Assembly (NCBI GenBank): GCA_039621445.1 | Contig: CP154956.1 | Location: 64,310,257-64,374,256 of the forward strand | From: Euglena gracilis | Lineage: Eukaryota; Euglenida; Euglenophyceae; Euglenales | Length of the DNA stretch: 64,000 bases | Direction of reading: 5' to 3' | In this document: positions 8,607 through 21,500 of the stretch, piece after piece | Layout of the letters: every line of letters begins with the position of its first letter | Position numbering within the stretch: the first letter of the stretch is position 1 | Notes under the pieces: model-generated | What the model was told of the DNA's origin: nothing | What the model saw: the letters and a program-made list of their open reading frames with translations, nothing else | Database searches by the model: none | Program-made: the position numbers and the translations under genes

Positions 8607-11577
8607 TCGGAATTACACACCAAGCACACACACACGCACATACACACATGTCGATGCACGCGGACCGGAGCGAATGCTCTTGTTGGGTTGCAGATGCGTA
8701 AGTCACTCAACCCCTGCTCAACCCCTGCTGGCCAACCCGTGGGCGAACATTTACATCTTTCATATCAGGCTTATTTTTACTGTTTTCTGTCAGTGCGGTG
8801 CTGCTGGAATTTCTCCCAGCCATTTTGTTTGCCTTTTTTTCTCGTTTGCCAAGTTTGGGGTTTTTGTGAAGTGTGGAATGGAGGGGAGTGCCTGAAGATG
8901 GATGGGAAGTGCGGGGGGGGATGCAAGTCTGAAACCTTTCCTTTTTGCATAACTTTGCATTTGGTTGTTTTTGCTGAAAATGTTTTTTTGTCGTTTCTTT
9001 ACGTTTCTTTGCATCTTATTATTCTCGCTTATTTGCATCTTCATTGTTCACGCAAAATTGGGTAATCCATATTTTGGGGTGCGCTCCCTGAAGCGCGAAG
9101 GATTTCAAGGATGGCAAGGCGTTTTGGGAGCCAACGTTTTCTTAAAAAAATGGCCGGGCTTTTTTGGGGGGGGTTTTATGAGGAACGGGGGGGGGCAAGT
9201 TGGGCAGGCAGGCTCCGCGCTTGGCCTTGGCTGCTCCGCCGGCCACGTTTCGACACTCCGAGGCAGACCGTGAGGGGGGGAATCGTACTCCCTCGAGGAA
9301 GACGGACAAGAGAGGAAAGGACACCGAGGGCGAAGCACAAAGAGTTTTGGCTGCCATAGCCCTGCTTGTTTTAGATTGTTGGCCCCATGGCCTCCAATGG
9401 CCGTAGTGGCCTGCTGGTTGTTGTCTCTGCCCCCTGCGGGGTCTATTGGCCACTGTTTGCCAGGGTCCGTGGCCATCACTTTGGGGGGTTTGGGTTGTGG
9501 AAGTTTCTGCTGGGGAAGGGGTTGCCACGGTCCGCCACGGCCGACCCGCGTCGTCAGGTTGTCCAGCAGAAGCAGCAGCAGCAGCAGCAGCTGCTGCTTC
9601 TCCCTCTTGAAGGTATCCAGCTCTTTGCTTCTTTCAAGTTGCCTCCGTCATTGAACCCCTTCAAAAATTCAGAAAGTTTTTATTTTGGTTATGCAGAGCA
9701 TGTTTTTCTGGATAATTTGAATTGATTGATTGTCCTCATCTTCTGTCGGTTGAAAAGGTATTTGATGTTCCTGTCTTCTGGTTGTCGAAGGGGAAAAAAT
9801 TAGGAATCAGCCCAGCGAAAAAAGGCAACCCAGCGCAGCCACCGATCACACAACACCGCCGCGAACAAGGCATGGCCCCAAAAGCGCGGAGCCCGAGGTG
9901 TCTCGTACTCCCGACCGGGGAGGAAGGGACACCGAGGGCGAAGCACAAAGACCTTGTGAGCCCGACCCCGCCACCCGTAATAAAAAAATTGTGTTCAAAC
10001 GACCTCGTTCAGCAGAGAGTGAGGGCCAGTGGGGACAGAGGGGGGAACACCCCCCAGGGGCAAGAGAGACACCTCACCTCACAATGTCTTTGTGCTTCGC
10101 CCTCGGTGTCCCTTCCTCCCTGGTCGGTTTTCCTCGAGGGAGTACGAAAGTGCCACAGCCGTCACGTCGGAGCAGCATCGTCAGCCAACTCCGGCGAGGC
10201 GGCACTAAGCAGGGACTCCGAGCCCAACGCGCCACAATCAAACAGCACACCGCCGGCGAGCAAGGCGTGGCCTCGGAAGGTCTTTGTGCTTCGCCAAAAG
10301 TCGGTTTCCCTCGAGGGAGCACGATTTTTTTGAGGCACCCTTGGCACCATCTCGGACAATAGGCCGTAATAGTGGACCCCCATCCCCTGGCAAACTTCCT
10401 GGCCAGAAATGCCAAGTCCAAAGGCCAACCAAGTTTCCCCCCATGGTTTGCAAAAAAGAACTTTGACGGTTGAACAAATTGCTCCAGCACTTGTGGGCTT
10501 ATACAGCGCCGGAATTTTTCGCACCACACCGCGCATTTTTGCACTTCCAGCCATTCCCCCCCACTTTACTTCAAACTGTTTTTCAAATGCCACCAATTTG
10601 TGTTCAATTTATCTCAAAAATGTTTATATCTATCTATCTATATATTTATCTCTGGTCCGAAATTTTTGCACTTGGATTGGGTGTTCTGCACATTTGCCCT
10701 TTCAAACGTCAATCGGCATGGATCTTTGTCCAGTGCAAGGCTTTTTTTTAAAGCAAAAATTAAATGACGGAGCGGAATTTTTTTCGGAACATATAAAAAA
10801 ATTTTTTTTGACGCAGGGAAAAATTTTTTGAGACCCCTGGGAAAATTTTTTTGAGGGCACTGGGCCAGAATTTTGACAGGAAAACATTTTGCCAGCCGTG
10901 GGCAAACATTTCAGACGCTAGGTGTAATGAAATGAGAAAGGGGCCTCCTGGTTTATCATGTGGCTGTGTGGCCCACACTTAAAATGTTTGGGTAATTCTT
11001 ATTTCAGAGCTTCCTCAAACTTTCAAATTTTTTGGAAGAATAAGCTAATGTGTCACACCCCATTAACCCCACACAAAAGGCTTTGGAAGCAAAATCCGGA
11101 GAAATATTGGGCATTTTGGGATCTCCCGCCAATTCTCCCGGGCAAGACCCCATTGCAACTTGCATACAAAGCTGATTTTTTTTTGCTGCAGAATCCTCTG
11201 TTCAAGTGTCGGGCAAGGTGCCTTACACTAAAATTAGGCGTGAAAGCCAGAAGTTGCACCTGTGTGTCCATTCTTCAATGTCCAAAAAAATTGGCACTTT
11301 CCATTTGATGATGGCATATATGGCCTGCACGCACATTCACGAGAGGCGAATGCGCGACACAAAAGCAATTCTGGGGAGAAATTGACGCAAGTTGTTTCGA
11401 AACATATTGTTCACTGACCTTCGTCGTCATTGTATATCGTTGAGACTGGAGGCTTCAGCTTTTGCCAACTCGGACCAGCCGACTTCGTTTTGCTCATCGT
11501 CCTCATCAGCCATCTCATCCTCTGCCACGGTGAGCGTCGTCCGGGTCTCCGGCTCCGCAAGCTTGGCTCCGCAGGCG
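8607..11577. other. Gap between convergent genes, repeat-rich
   Basis: It contains the PPOX 3' flank, short (CA/TG) runs, a (CAG)n tract at 9569-9590, and four copies of a motif reading GGCGAAGCACAAAG, two in each orientation (9331, 9939, 10088, 10281). No coding exon was recognised. Confidence 0.6.
9287..10322. repeat. Dispersed motif in direct and inverted orientation
   Basis: The unit CCTCGAGG...GGACACCGAGGGCGAAGC is found forward near 9291-9350 and 9909-9951, and reversed near 10088-10145 and 10281-10318. The outer copies face each other, so the block could fold into a large hairpin. Confidence 0.6.
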
Positions 11578-11681
11578 TCAGCGTGGCCGTTGGTACACGT
11601 GGGTGTGCAGGACCTTGCCGTTCCACTTCACCACCTGGGTCACGAGGGCGCTGCCGTTCAGGTGGTGCGCCATGAACCCGC
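11578..11681 (-). CDS. Acid phosphatase last exon
   Basis: GGFMAHHLNGSALVTQVVKW then NGKVLHTHVYQRPR and TGA. This is the typical C-terminal strand pair (GGF...V...GKVLH). Conventional acceptor CCTCGCAG. Confidence 0.87.
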
Positions 11682-14600
11682 CTGCGAGGGGCACGGAAGG
11701 GTGAGGATTGCACACGTCTTCTTCACATCAGACCCCGACCCCAGGGCTTCAAATTGGGATGAAACTTCACGCTTTGGGGGTCGGCGATGGCACCAAACAT
11801 TGCACCGTGGACACAATTGACACGTGGTGAATTTTCCTCCGTCGGATTATCAGGTTTCGGGTTCGCATCGCGTGGTTTTGGGCGAAAAAAGATGAGACAT
11901 GAACACGAGGTGCGTGTGTGGGGTCGAATGCTGAGTGCTCGGCGGGATTGGTGGGGCAACGTTGAAGCTCATGTCCACATTGTCAATGGGAAATACATGA
12001 CAAAGCAAAAGGGGAAAAATGACACCGACAATGGAATTTTAATGACACTTCTTTTGCGTGAAATAATCTTTCCTCCTGTCCATCTCCACTGTTTAACCAA
12101 CCTCACCTCCTCAACCTGGGGCAGTGAAAATAAAACATCTTCCAGGTTTAATTCCAAATCTTCATTGTATGCATCCAGTCATCAGATGCAGCATTTGGGC
12201 ATTCAGGGACGGAAATTGCAAGGAAATCGGCCATCACTGTTGGACAGGACAGGATTTTTCACAAAGAAAAGGGTGAGGATGCAGCTGTCCAGTAAGAACC
12301 CCCCCAAAATGATCCTCCCGTTATCTCCCCATGGGATGTAACCGTCATTTCCTTCAAACGGACTGTCGAGACCAAAATTGGATGTTGTGGAAGCTCAACA
12401 CGTTGCTGGTGGAGGTGTGTAAGATCGATTTTTTTTGCTTTCCGGTGTCGGGATTTTTTTTCCATTTTGCCCCCCCCCCCTGTGGCCGAAAATATACTTG
12501 TGTGTTCCCAGTGAACCCTCCCTAACCCTGAGGTAAACCCCCCCCCATTTAAACCGACTCCCCTTCTAAACCGACCTACCCTTCCAAACCGACCCATTGC
12601 AGAATTTCAACCAAAAAAATAAATAAACCGACCCATGGCAAGTTGGATGACAAACATGCGCAACATAATGGAAGCCGCCAACGGAAAGTGCGACCATGCT
12701 CATTGAATAGTTAGTGTTGATGACCCAAAATTGGGATTTTACACCCAAAATTAGGCATTTGCTTCCAAATGTTGGAGTTTGCACCTCAAATTGGGCATTT
12801 TCTTCGGAAAATTTGGTGTTGGAACCCAAAAATTACAAAATTAGGCATTTTCTATCTAAAATTTGAAGTTTGCACCCAAAATTAGGCAGTTTGCCACCAA
12901 AAATTGGATATTACACCCAAAATTCAGCATTTGCCCCCGAAAATTAAGAATTTGCCTCCAAAATTAGGCATTTGTCACTCAAAGCTAGGCATTGGCCGAC
13001 CAAATTGGGCATTTGCGAATTGAAATTGCCTTGCTAACATCAACCCGCTTCCGTCACGCCGTCGGCCGCGTGCTCCCCCTGAAACCGACCCCCTGTCTAA
13101 ACCGACCCCCTCCAGGATTTCCGCCAACCCAAAAGTCCTAAACCGACGGGTCGGTTTAAATGGGGGGGTTTAGTGCTGGTGTGATCTCCATGGGGGGTGC
13201 CTTTGGGCTTTTGCCTTCTCCCCGCTGACTGTATGCTAACCAGACAAGGCACACACAAGACACCGACAACCATCCAATGCTGGGTTGTGGACCCCTCCCC
13301 CCAATAATTGCACTGGAAGGCTAACACGCGGAGAAGACGGGGCGAAGAGGGGGAATGGCCCTCGGGGCCAAAGGGGCAGCGGCGCGCCACACCGACGTGC
13401 TGCTGCACAAACACGGTCTGGTCGATGGCCACCGCGTTGTGGAACGGCCCCAGGGCGGCCGTTCCCACTGGCCGATCCGGGAGGCACACGGCCGGGGAAT
13501 GGCCCCGAACAGAGTAAACCGATGGGCTCAGGCGATATAGGCTCACAAAATGAAACATATTTGATCTCCTCGGTGGGTGTTTTTTATCCGGTGTGATGGC
13601 TGATGATTTGATTCCGGGCGGTATTTTGAAAAACATCACAGACATTCCCATTTTAAAGCCATCGAAAAATCTGAAACCAACTCTCAACTGGGGGGGAAAA
13701 TACAAACGTTTAAACTGCACTGGTTGATCGGTGGGGTTAGGGTTTCAGTTGGGGGACGCGCATCCCGCCCTGTCCATCCCACGCTCCCGGCCGCCTCCGG
13801 CTCCCGACACAAAATATGCCACGCCCTCCGCCTCCAGAACCTGTGCGGAACGACCCCAAGGGACAATGGGATGCAGAGGCCTTCTGCAAGGGGTCGGTGT
13901 GGGATGGGCATGTATAATATGCTTGGTCTGGTTTTGTTCTTTCTGAAGGCGGGGTGGCTCAAACCTCGTGTCTACCAGGAAGTTCTCAGAGGACAGCATT
14001 CTTTTGTTGTAAAAAACCGACTTAAAAGAACTAAGGGCCGGTACGGGGGATCAAACATAGTGAAAAAAAAAAAAAAAAAAAAAAAACGCATTTTTCGATG
14101 ATTTAGGTGGAGGGGCGATGGTCCAAGGACGCCAGAAATATGTTTTCCCACAATGTCAATGTGGATTGGCAAAAATAAAAACTGCAAAAAATGTGGCCAT
14201 CTTTTTTACCATTTTCGTGCAGGTTTTGTATTCAATGTGCTGGGGCGGGAATTTTTTTTGTTCAAGTTCCACCCTGGTCCCCCCTGTCCATTCTCCCTCC
14301 ACCCTCTTATTTGTGCTGTCTGCTGAATTGGGTGAAGGATGCTCCTCACGGAGAGCACAGTTTAAGGCAAAAGCAGATGTCAGTGCTTCTTGGTCAATTT
14401 TTGTTTGAGCGAAAAACCCCGATTCATTTTCACAGCCTCTCAATCCATATTAAGGTCCCGATGTTCATTTGGATTTTCAAAAAACATCAAGGAATTTTAA
14501 TACTTTGTCAGTTAATCAGAAACTTTCTAGAAATACTGTCTATCTCCTCACGTGTGTTTTTGCCCAGTCTTTTTCATAAACTGCACACGTTTACAATAAT

Positions 14601-15462
14601 TGAAACATCGTTGAACCCCCATTTATGCAGTCTGCGATTCGCCTGTCAGAGTTTCTCTGGAGGAGTTTTTTTGGGGGAGGAGGGGGCAAATCAAAGCCTT
14701 GCCCTTTTTAACCACCCCTCCCTTCGGTGCGTTTCAATTCCTGTCCAGAAAGAAAAGACATCTCGCTGGTATCAGGAAGTCTTAAAAATGCCGAAAAGTC
14801 CTTAAAATTTTTTGAATGCTTTAAAAATGGTGCCTGTCCCCTGGGAAAATCAATTCGCATGGAGGGTGCCAAAAGGAAAGAAATAGGTCAAATGAGCTGC
14901 AATCAGCTTGAATTCTGGTCAAAATGTCTATTTTCTGCATAAGTGTTATTTTGGGGGGCTTTTTTCAGTTTTTAGTTTTTTGGGACCAGTTCGACCCCAG
15001 CTCAGGCGCAGTTCCATCGAGGGACGGCTGTGTGGGAAGGCCTGGTGGAGGGGTGGCCGACCCCCCACCTGGGAGGTGGGGGTCGACCCCCACCAACCAG
15101 AACACCCGCCCAAAGAAAATTCTTTTGGCGCCGAAAGCGCCGAAGGAAAAATTTGACCTAATAATTGGCGCCTCCGGAAGTACGGAAAGGCCTGGTGGGG
15201 CGGGAGTCGGACCCCCCACCACCATAGGGTTGTCGGGATTCCCATACAGCCCTGCCCAGTGGGGACACAACGCCGGGTGTATTATCCCCTAATTTTTCAC
15301 CCACAGGCATCTACTTTCAAATGCCTGATTAGTAAACCGGTGGCTCCCAATCAGGCATCGCCCAACGACCAGAGTCGGGGAAATATGAGCTGGCTGGGAA
15401 AAGAGGGTGGCCCTGGCAGTGGGTGGCCACCCACGACAGCAACCACAACGTTCCCCCCTGGC

Positions 15463-15557
<95 letters not shown>

Positions 15558-18500
15558 ACACCTGGAGGGCGTGGTCGTCCCCACTGAAGACGGCGTGGAC
15601 GCCGTACCGCCGCAGGACGGGCAGCACCCGCCGCTGCAGGTCCTTCGTGCGCTGTGCCCACCGGCCGAACCTGCCGCAGAACAAACATGGGCGTCAACAT
15701 CAGGCATCAACTTTCGGCCGGGGACGCCTCGGAGGGGGCGGGGGCCGCGGCCCACACCCGGTGGTGGCGCCGTGGCAGGCGCCGCCGGAGTACACCGGGT
15801 TGTGGTTGACGAGGAACTTCCACGTGGCCCGGCTCGCCCTCAGCCGCTCTGGGACGGGCCGAGGGGCGTGGGTCGGAGGGCGGGCATCGGCCCCCCTCCC
15901 CAGCGCAAGGATCCACACAAAGGTGATCCTTGAAGGCTCTGTTCACGGGTGCCCTTGGGGGCACCAGTGAACGTTACACGGTGGTCACCAATGAACACTT
16001 TGATGGTTTACTGGTATCCTTGGGGGTACCAGTGAACGCCCAAAATGCAACAGTGAACGCTAAAAACACCAAAAAATGGCCAAGTGGGCATCCAGTTGGG
16101 AAAAAATTGCCAACATTAGGGTAACCCGTGACTTTGTTTTAAATGGGAACTGGGGTTCAAACGTGTTTCACGTCCAAACGTGTTTGAAACCTGGTTCAGC
16201 CGACAAAAATGATTTCAAAAATACCCTCAAAATACGCGCTTTTGATAAAACTTTTTAAAAATGGCATGTTCGTGATGGTCTGTCAAATGCAAAATGCAAC
16301 AATGAGGGTTTTTGGGGTTTCGAAGCAATAAAAACCTGGTCTGGAGCCATTTTCATGTTTCATCACTGGAGGGGGGTTATAAATCACCCTGTTGTTCCAA
16401 AAGACCAACCAAAGGGGGTTGGCTATAAATGGGGCTTAAATACCGGAGTCATAAAAATCATCTTTTATAGCACCAGAGAAAATGTTCATGGAATTTGGGG
16501 AGGGGTTCAAAAGCCAAACACAACACTAACCACTGCAATTGTCTTCCATGGTGAGAGCCGGTATGAACATTCCGGGTGCTTTTGGATGCGAATCATTAGA
16601 AAGAACACTGCGTTGTTCCATGTGTGAGAAAGGAGCAGTCACCTTCCAGCCATGGCAGCTGAACGTCCAGCTTCCGTTTGCCATCGTAGGAGTTGAGCAC
16701 AATGAACTGGAGGGGCAAGAGAACGCATGGACACAATCACAACCACGACCACAGCAGCAGCAAGTGCACAATGCACAGCGCAACACGATACAACACAACA
16801 CAATGCAACCCCGCACCGCAATACAACAAACCACAATACAACACGGCACAGCACAACAACACAACCCAATGCAACACAACATAACACAACCCAACAACAA
16901 TGCTGCGTCTGTACACCTCGCTGGAGACCCCAGCCTCCACGCGCATTGTCTCGCTGTAGCAGCGGTCTGGCATCCTCCACCCACTATTGTTCGGCATACT
17001 GCTGTACAGGATCTGCGGTGGGTGAGGGAGGGGGGGGCAACAACCTGCAAACACAAAGTAATGAGGCCCATCAGTACAGTCAGATTTCGCTTGATTTCGC
17101 TTGTATGAGGACATATCTGCTTACCCCTCCCGCCGGGGGGCATTTTTCAAATTCAAAAAATCAGACTATCAATTTTGACTCTGTGGGGGGGGGGGGCGCA
17201 AAAAACCAATCACCTTTGACCGTTTTTCGAAAATCTTCTGCCGCCTTTGGCACCTGATTGAATTTTTTTCTGGCTGACCCTCCCCCGGTGTTCAGAATCC
17301 GAAACTGTCACCCCAATGGTGTGGTTGGGAAACGACTTTTCTTAAAGAGACTCGGTCGGGGCCAGCCACCCAGAAGCAGAGCAATTTGAGAAACCATTGG
17401 TGCAATGCAACAACCCAAACCTGAGCGGTGACGTTGCCTCGGTGGTCGTGGTTGCCCAAGGAGGAGTAGAATGGGACGCGCAGCCCTGGTCGGTTGAAGA
17501 GCGCATGAAACGTTCGGATCGTACCATTGCTGCGAGACCGTCAATAGTGTTTGGGTCATTGGACGCTTTCAAAGAAACAGCCACCCAATAATTCTCGTTG
17601 GGGACAACAGCCTGGCACAAAGCAGGCACCTCTTTTACATTGCGTCAAATGGTCTGTTATGCTTTCTTGATTCTTCCTGATCATACCATTGCTTACCAAC
17701 CCAAAAAGGGGGGAGTCACTTTCAACTTTTTAAACGCTTCAGAAACCAGCACTCCACTTCATCCCCCAGTCGAGTTGGTCACTCTGGCTTCTCAGCCAAA
17801 AAAATGGCCAAAAATCAAAGGAGTTTGGCCAACCCCCCTCCCCAAATCCTGGCGCCTTCGGTGCCGGGTAGCCACTTTAGCCAATTCTGGCAGACCCCCG
17901 AGGAGGTCTGGAGCAATCATCCAGTCACTCCAAAAACCCAATCAGTTTGCCCCCCCCCCCGGGCCGGGGGTGGCGTCAGACTTTCACTTAATGTATATCA
18001 CAACTTCGTTGGGATACACAAAAATTTTCTATGTCACACACACATTTTGGCCCAGTTTTGTACCCAAAAGCCAAAAATCCATTACCATCCATTCGGGCGG
18101 CTGGGAATAAATAAAATTTGTCGAACTGCTGTTTGCGTGAACCACTCGCAGAATCAGATAACGAAACCCCTTATTACGAAGAATCAACATCCCAGGTAGT
18201 TTTCCGGCATCGACAAGAGAAACAAATTATATAACATCCTGAGCAGGGGTTTTCTTTCTTAAGGACCCCAACTGGGGGTACCACAGGCCGGCTGAGGTGC
18301 TGGGAGAAAAATGTGCTGCCTGGATGGACCCCCCGGGGTCCAGGGTCCGGAGGGGGGGGATCCGGCCGGCAGGCAGCTGGATCTTGAAGGTCCCCGAAAA
18401 ATGGTCAAACAAGGTCCAAATCCAGCAGAATCGGGATTTTTTTTAAGCCAAAAATTTGAGGTGAACACCCCCCAAATAGCCTCAAAAAAGTGGCATTTTT

Positions 18501-21500
18501 GGCCAGTTTTGATCCCTTCTTTAAAAATATTTGGTACGAACCTTTTCAGTCCAGTCTGGCTGCTGGGCTGGCCTGGAAACTTACATCAGCGGACCTTGGT
18601 GGGGGGGGGGGAAGGGGGGTTTACAGCCCGGGTGGGAGGCGCTGGATGGAAAAAAGATGCTGGCTGGCTGGACCCCCCCTGGCAGCAGGGTCTCCTCTGG
18701 TTAAAGAAAATCTCTGGTCATGAGCATCAAAAAAAAAAAAAAAAAATTCTGTGTGTAAAAAAATGGAATTTTTGGGTCAATCCTTGGCAACTTTTTGGTG
18801 ATACACAATTGATACACAATTTTTTTTTGGTGATACACATGTGATGTGCAAATAAATTTTTCGCGATACACAGGTGATACATACACAGGTGCTGCATTGT
18901 TTTTTTGACGAGTACATACTGAATGAATGTCTGGGTGGGGTCGGACACCTTAAGAAATTGTATGTCTGACCCCCTGACATCATTCACCCCCCCCCCCAAG
19001 AATAAGGCGGCCCAACCGCCCCAAGCAATGACACGGGCCCCGCCCATTGCCGATCCTCCACGCTGGCCACGCCGTCGTCGTAGAAGTTGTCCCCCGTGCT
19101 GTGGGCCCGAGGCGAACTGCACAGTCCTATCATCTGACCCAGCAGCTGGGCTGGGGCCTCATATGCGGCCGGTGGGGGGGGGGGGGGGGAGGTGGAGGCC
19201 GACCAGGACGGGGTGGGGTGGGTTTGAGGCCTGTTTGCTGCCTGTGCATCCCTTGTGTCCAGAGGAGGCTCTTCGTGATGGGTGGGGTGTGGGAGGCGGC
19301 GAACGTGGGAGGTGGCGTCGCCTCGCGGCCGGCCAGACATATAAATGCCACCAGTGAGTTCTCACAGAATCTGAAACTCCCGATTGCAATGTGTGCACAT
19401 GCTTTTGCGTGATATGTTGGCACCTCTGCCTCTAGAGTTGCTCGGAGAAAGAGGGGGGGCGATTGGGAGACGCAGAGTGTTGGACTTGATTGGGTGGTGG
19501 GCGGGAGGTCCTCACGGAGCTGGGTATTATATTCCTATTATTAGTATTCTATTCTTCGCTGTTGTAGAAGCTCATTGCCTGCGCCACAGTTGTGTTCATT
19601 TTTGCCACCCTGCTGTCCCGGTAACCCAGCACTTCTTTTTGAAGTTCCTGGGCGTGCGACATAATCCCACACCAAGTGCAAAGCAACCCTCAGCCATCAC
19701 GAAGAGGCCAGGTTAGCGTGGGAGGTGGGTTCATGGGAGGTGGGGCAGCAGAGCGCCACGGGTCATTTCGGTGGCACTGCGGCCAGCCGCGGCCGCCGCA
19801 ACACCACCAGTGCAGCGGCCAGCCACGGCGCACCTCGCACGTCCCAAGGAAATTGTTGCTGTTCTTTAAAGGCATGGGGTCAGGGTTAAGGTTGTTCTTC
19901 AAACGCTTCAACCCTCCTCACTGAACGTCGTTATCATTGCCTTTACAGGTGTTCAGTGAACCAAAGAGTGCTAAGTTAGGGTTAACCTCATTTGGTGCCG
20001 GAGGGTCCCTCCAAGTGCCAACCCTTGCTGGGCAGCTCTTTGGGTTCGCTGAGTATCTTGAGCCACAGCCCATTGTTGTTGGGGAGAGGGGCTGCAACAC
20101 ACCTGAGGATGAACGAGGCGCCGCCGTGGTTGACCGCGTACCGCTCCATCTCCGCCGTGGCTGGCAGGGCACTCCTTTGGGGAAAGCCCCGGTCCCAAGG
20201 GGAGGGGAAGGGTCCTCCTTCAGGAGCCCCCTGGGGATGGCCTTGGACACGCGGGTCACCCCGCCCCAATCTCCGATGGTGAAGAAGAGCGAGCCAGGCT
20301 TTTGGGGCCAAGGAAAAGACCCCCCGCCCTCTCCAACAGCAGGCACACATTCCCTGCTGACTGGGGGTGGGCGGGGTAGCCCCCCCCTTAGTAAGACCCC
20401 CGAGTCAACTTATTGGGTTCGTTGCTTAAATTACCAACAATTTCTTTTCTTGGGTGGTTTAGTGTTTGGATTTCTCTTTGTTGAAAATTTAGGTCGAAAA
20501 AAGTTCCCGTGGGAAGAATAAAAAAAAAAGCTCAAAGAGAGCAGTTTGGCAAAGAAAATCAAAATGCCATTTTGGCATTTTGGGGGGCTTTCCTGCAGGG
20601 GATCTGTTTTTGTTTTTGCTTTTCCAAGAATCCTGAGAATATATATATATATATATATAATATGTACATATGTAAATCTCTTTTGTGGGAGCCATTGCTG
20701 AAAATCGGCAGAGGGGTCTTGTTCTTGAAGGCGGGTAACCCCATCACGCAGCTCCGCAAAGCCTGGGGCAGCCCGGAGGTCCCCGCTGCGCGCCTCCCGA
20801 GGCCCAGCGCCGTGGGCTCCGGAGCCTGCGATGACGAGGGCGAGGAATGAGGGAGGGCGGCACAGCGGCCGGGCACGCCCCCACAACGCCGCCGCCCCCA
20901 AGAGGGGGGGCACACCTCCTCCGCAGGGGGGCCGGGGCCGGGGCCGGGGGCGGCCTTCGCCGGCGGACGGGACGTGTGGGAACGATTGGTCGGCGCCGCC
21001 GGGCGGTGGGCCCCCGTGGCCCTGGGCGGGGGGGGGGGGGCCGGGGGGGGGGGGGCCCTCCGTTTGGCTTCGTTGGGGAAAGGCCGGAGGGTGGCCCACC
21101 GACCCCTGGGGCTCAACGCGCAAAGAACACCACAAGGAGGGGTCGTTCCTGGTTAACGCGTCCGTGAGGCATGGCGTGGGCAAGGTACCCGTGTGCGGTC
21201 CAGGGCGGTCCTTAAGCAAACAAAAAAAATCCTGAAAATTGGCAGAAATGATGTGGTGAGTGATTTCTGCTGGAGGGGACTTGGAAAACTTCACATTTGG
21301 TCTTCCACTAATTTTTTAAAAAAATACTCAGAAATATAACTTTTCTGATTTTGGGAACTTACTGATTCCGAAAACATGGGCTTTGCTTGCCAACGAAATT
21401 CAAAAAATGGCAAATTTGGTCTCAGATAAAAATAATGATGAAAAATCATAATCTAAAATGCGGAATTTTTCGAATTTGAAATCATTTCCAGCAGAAATTA

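Noticed and set aside
13355-13540. Plus-strand reading HTDVLLHKHGLVDGHRVVER as an exon
   Set aside because: The minus strand gives an in-frame phosphatase exon with an eight-pair intron stem; the plus reading is its shadow.
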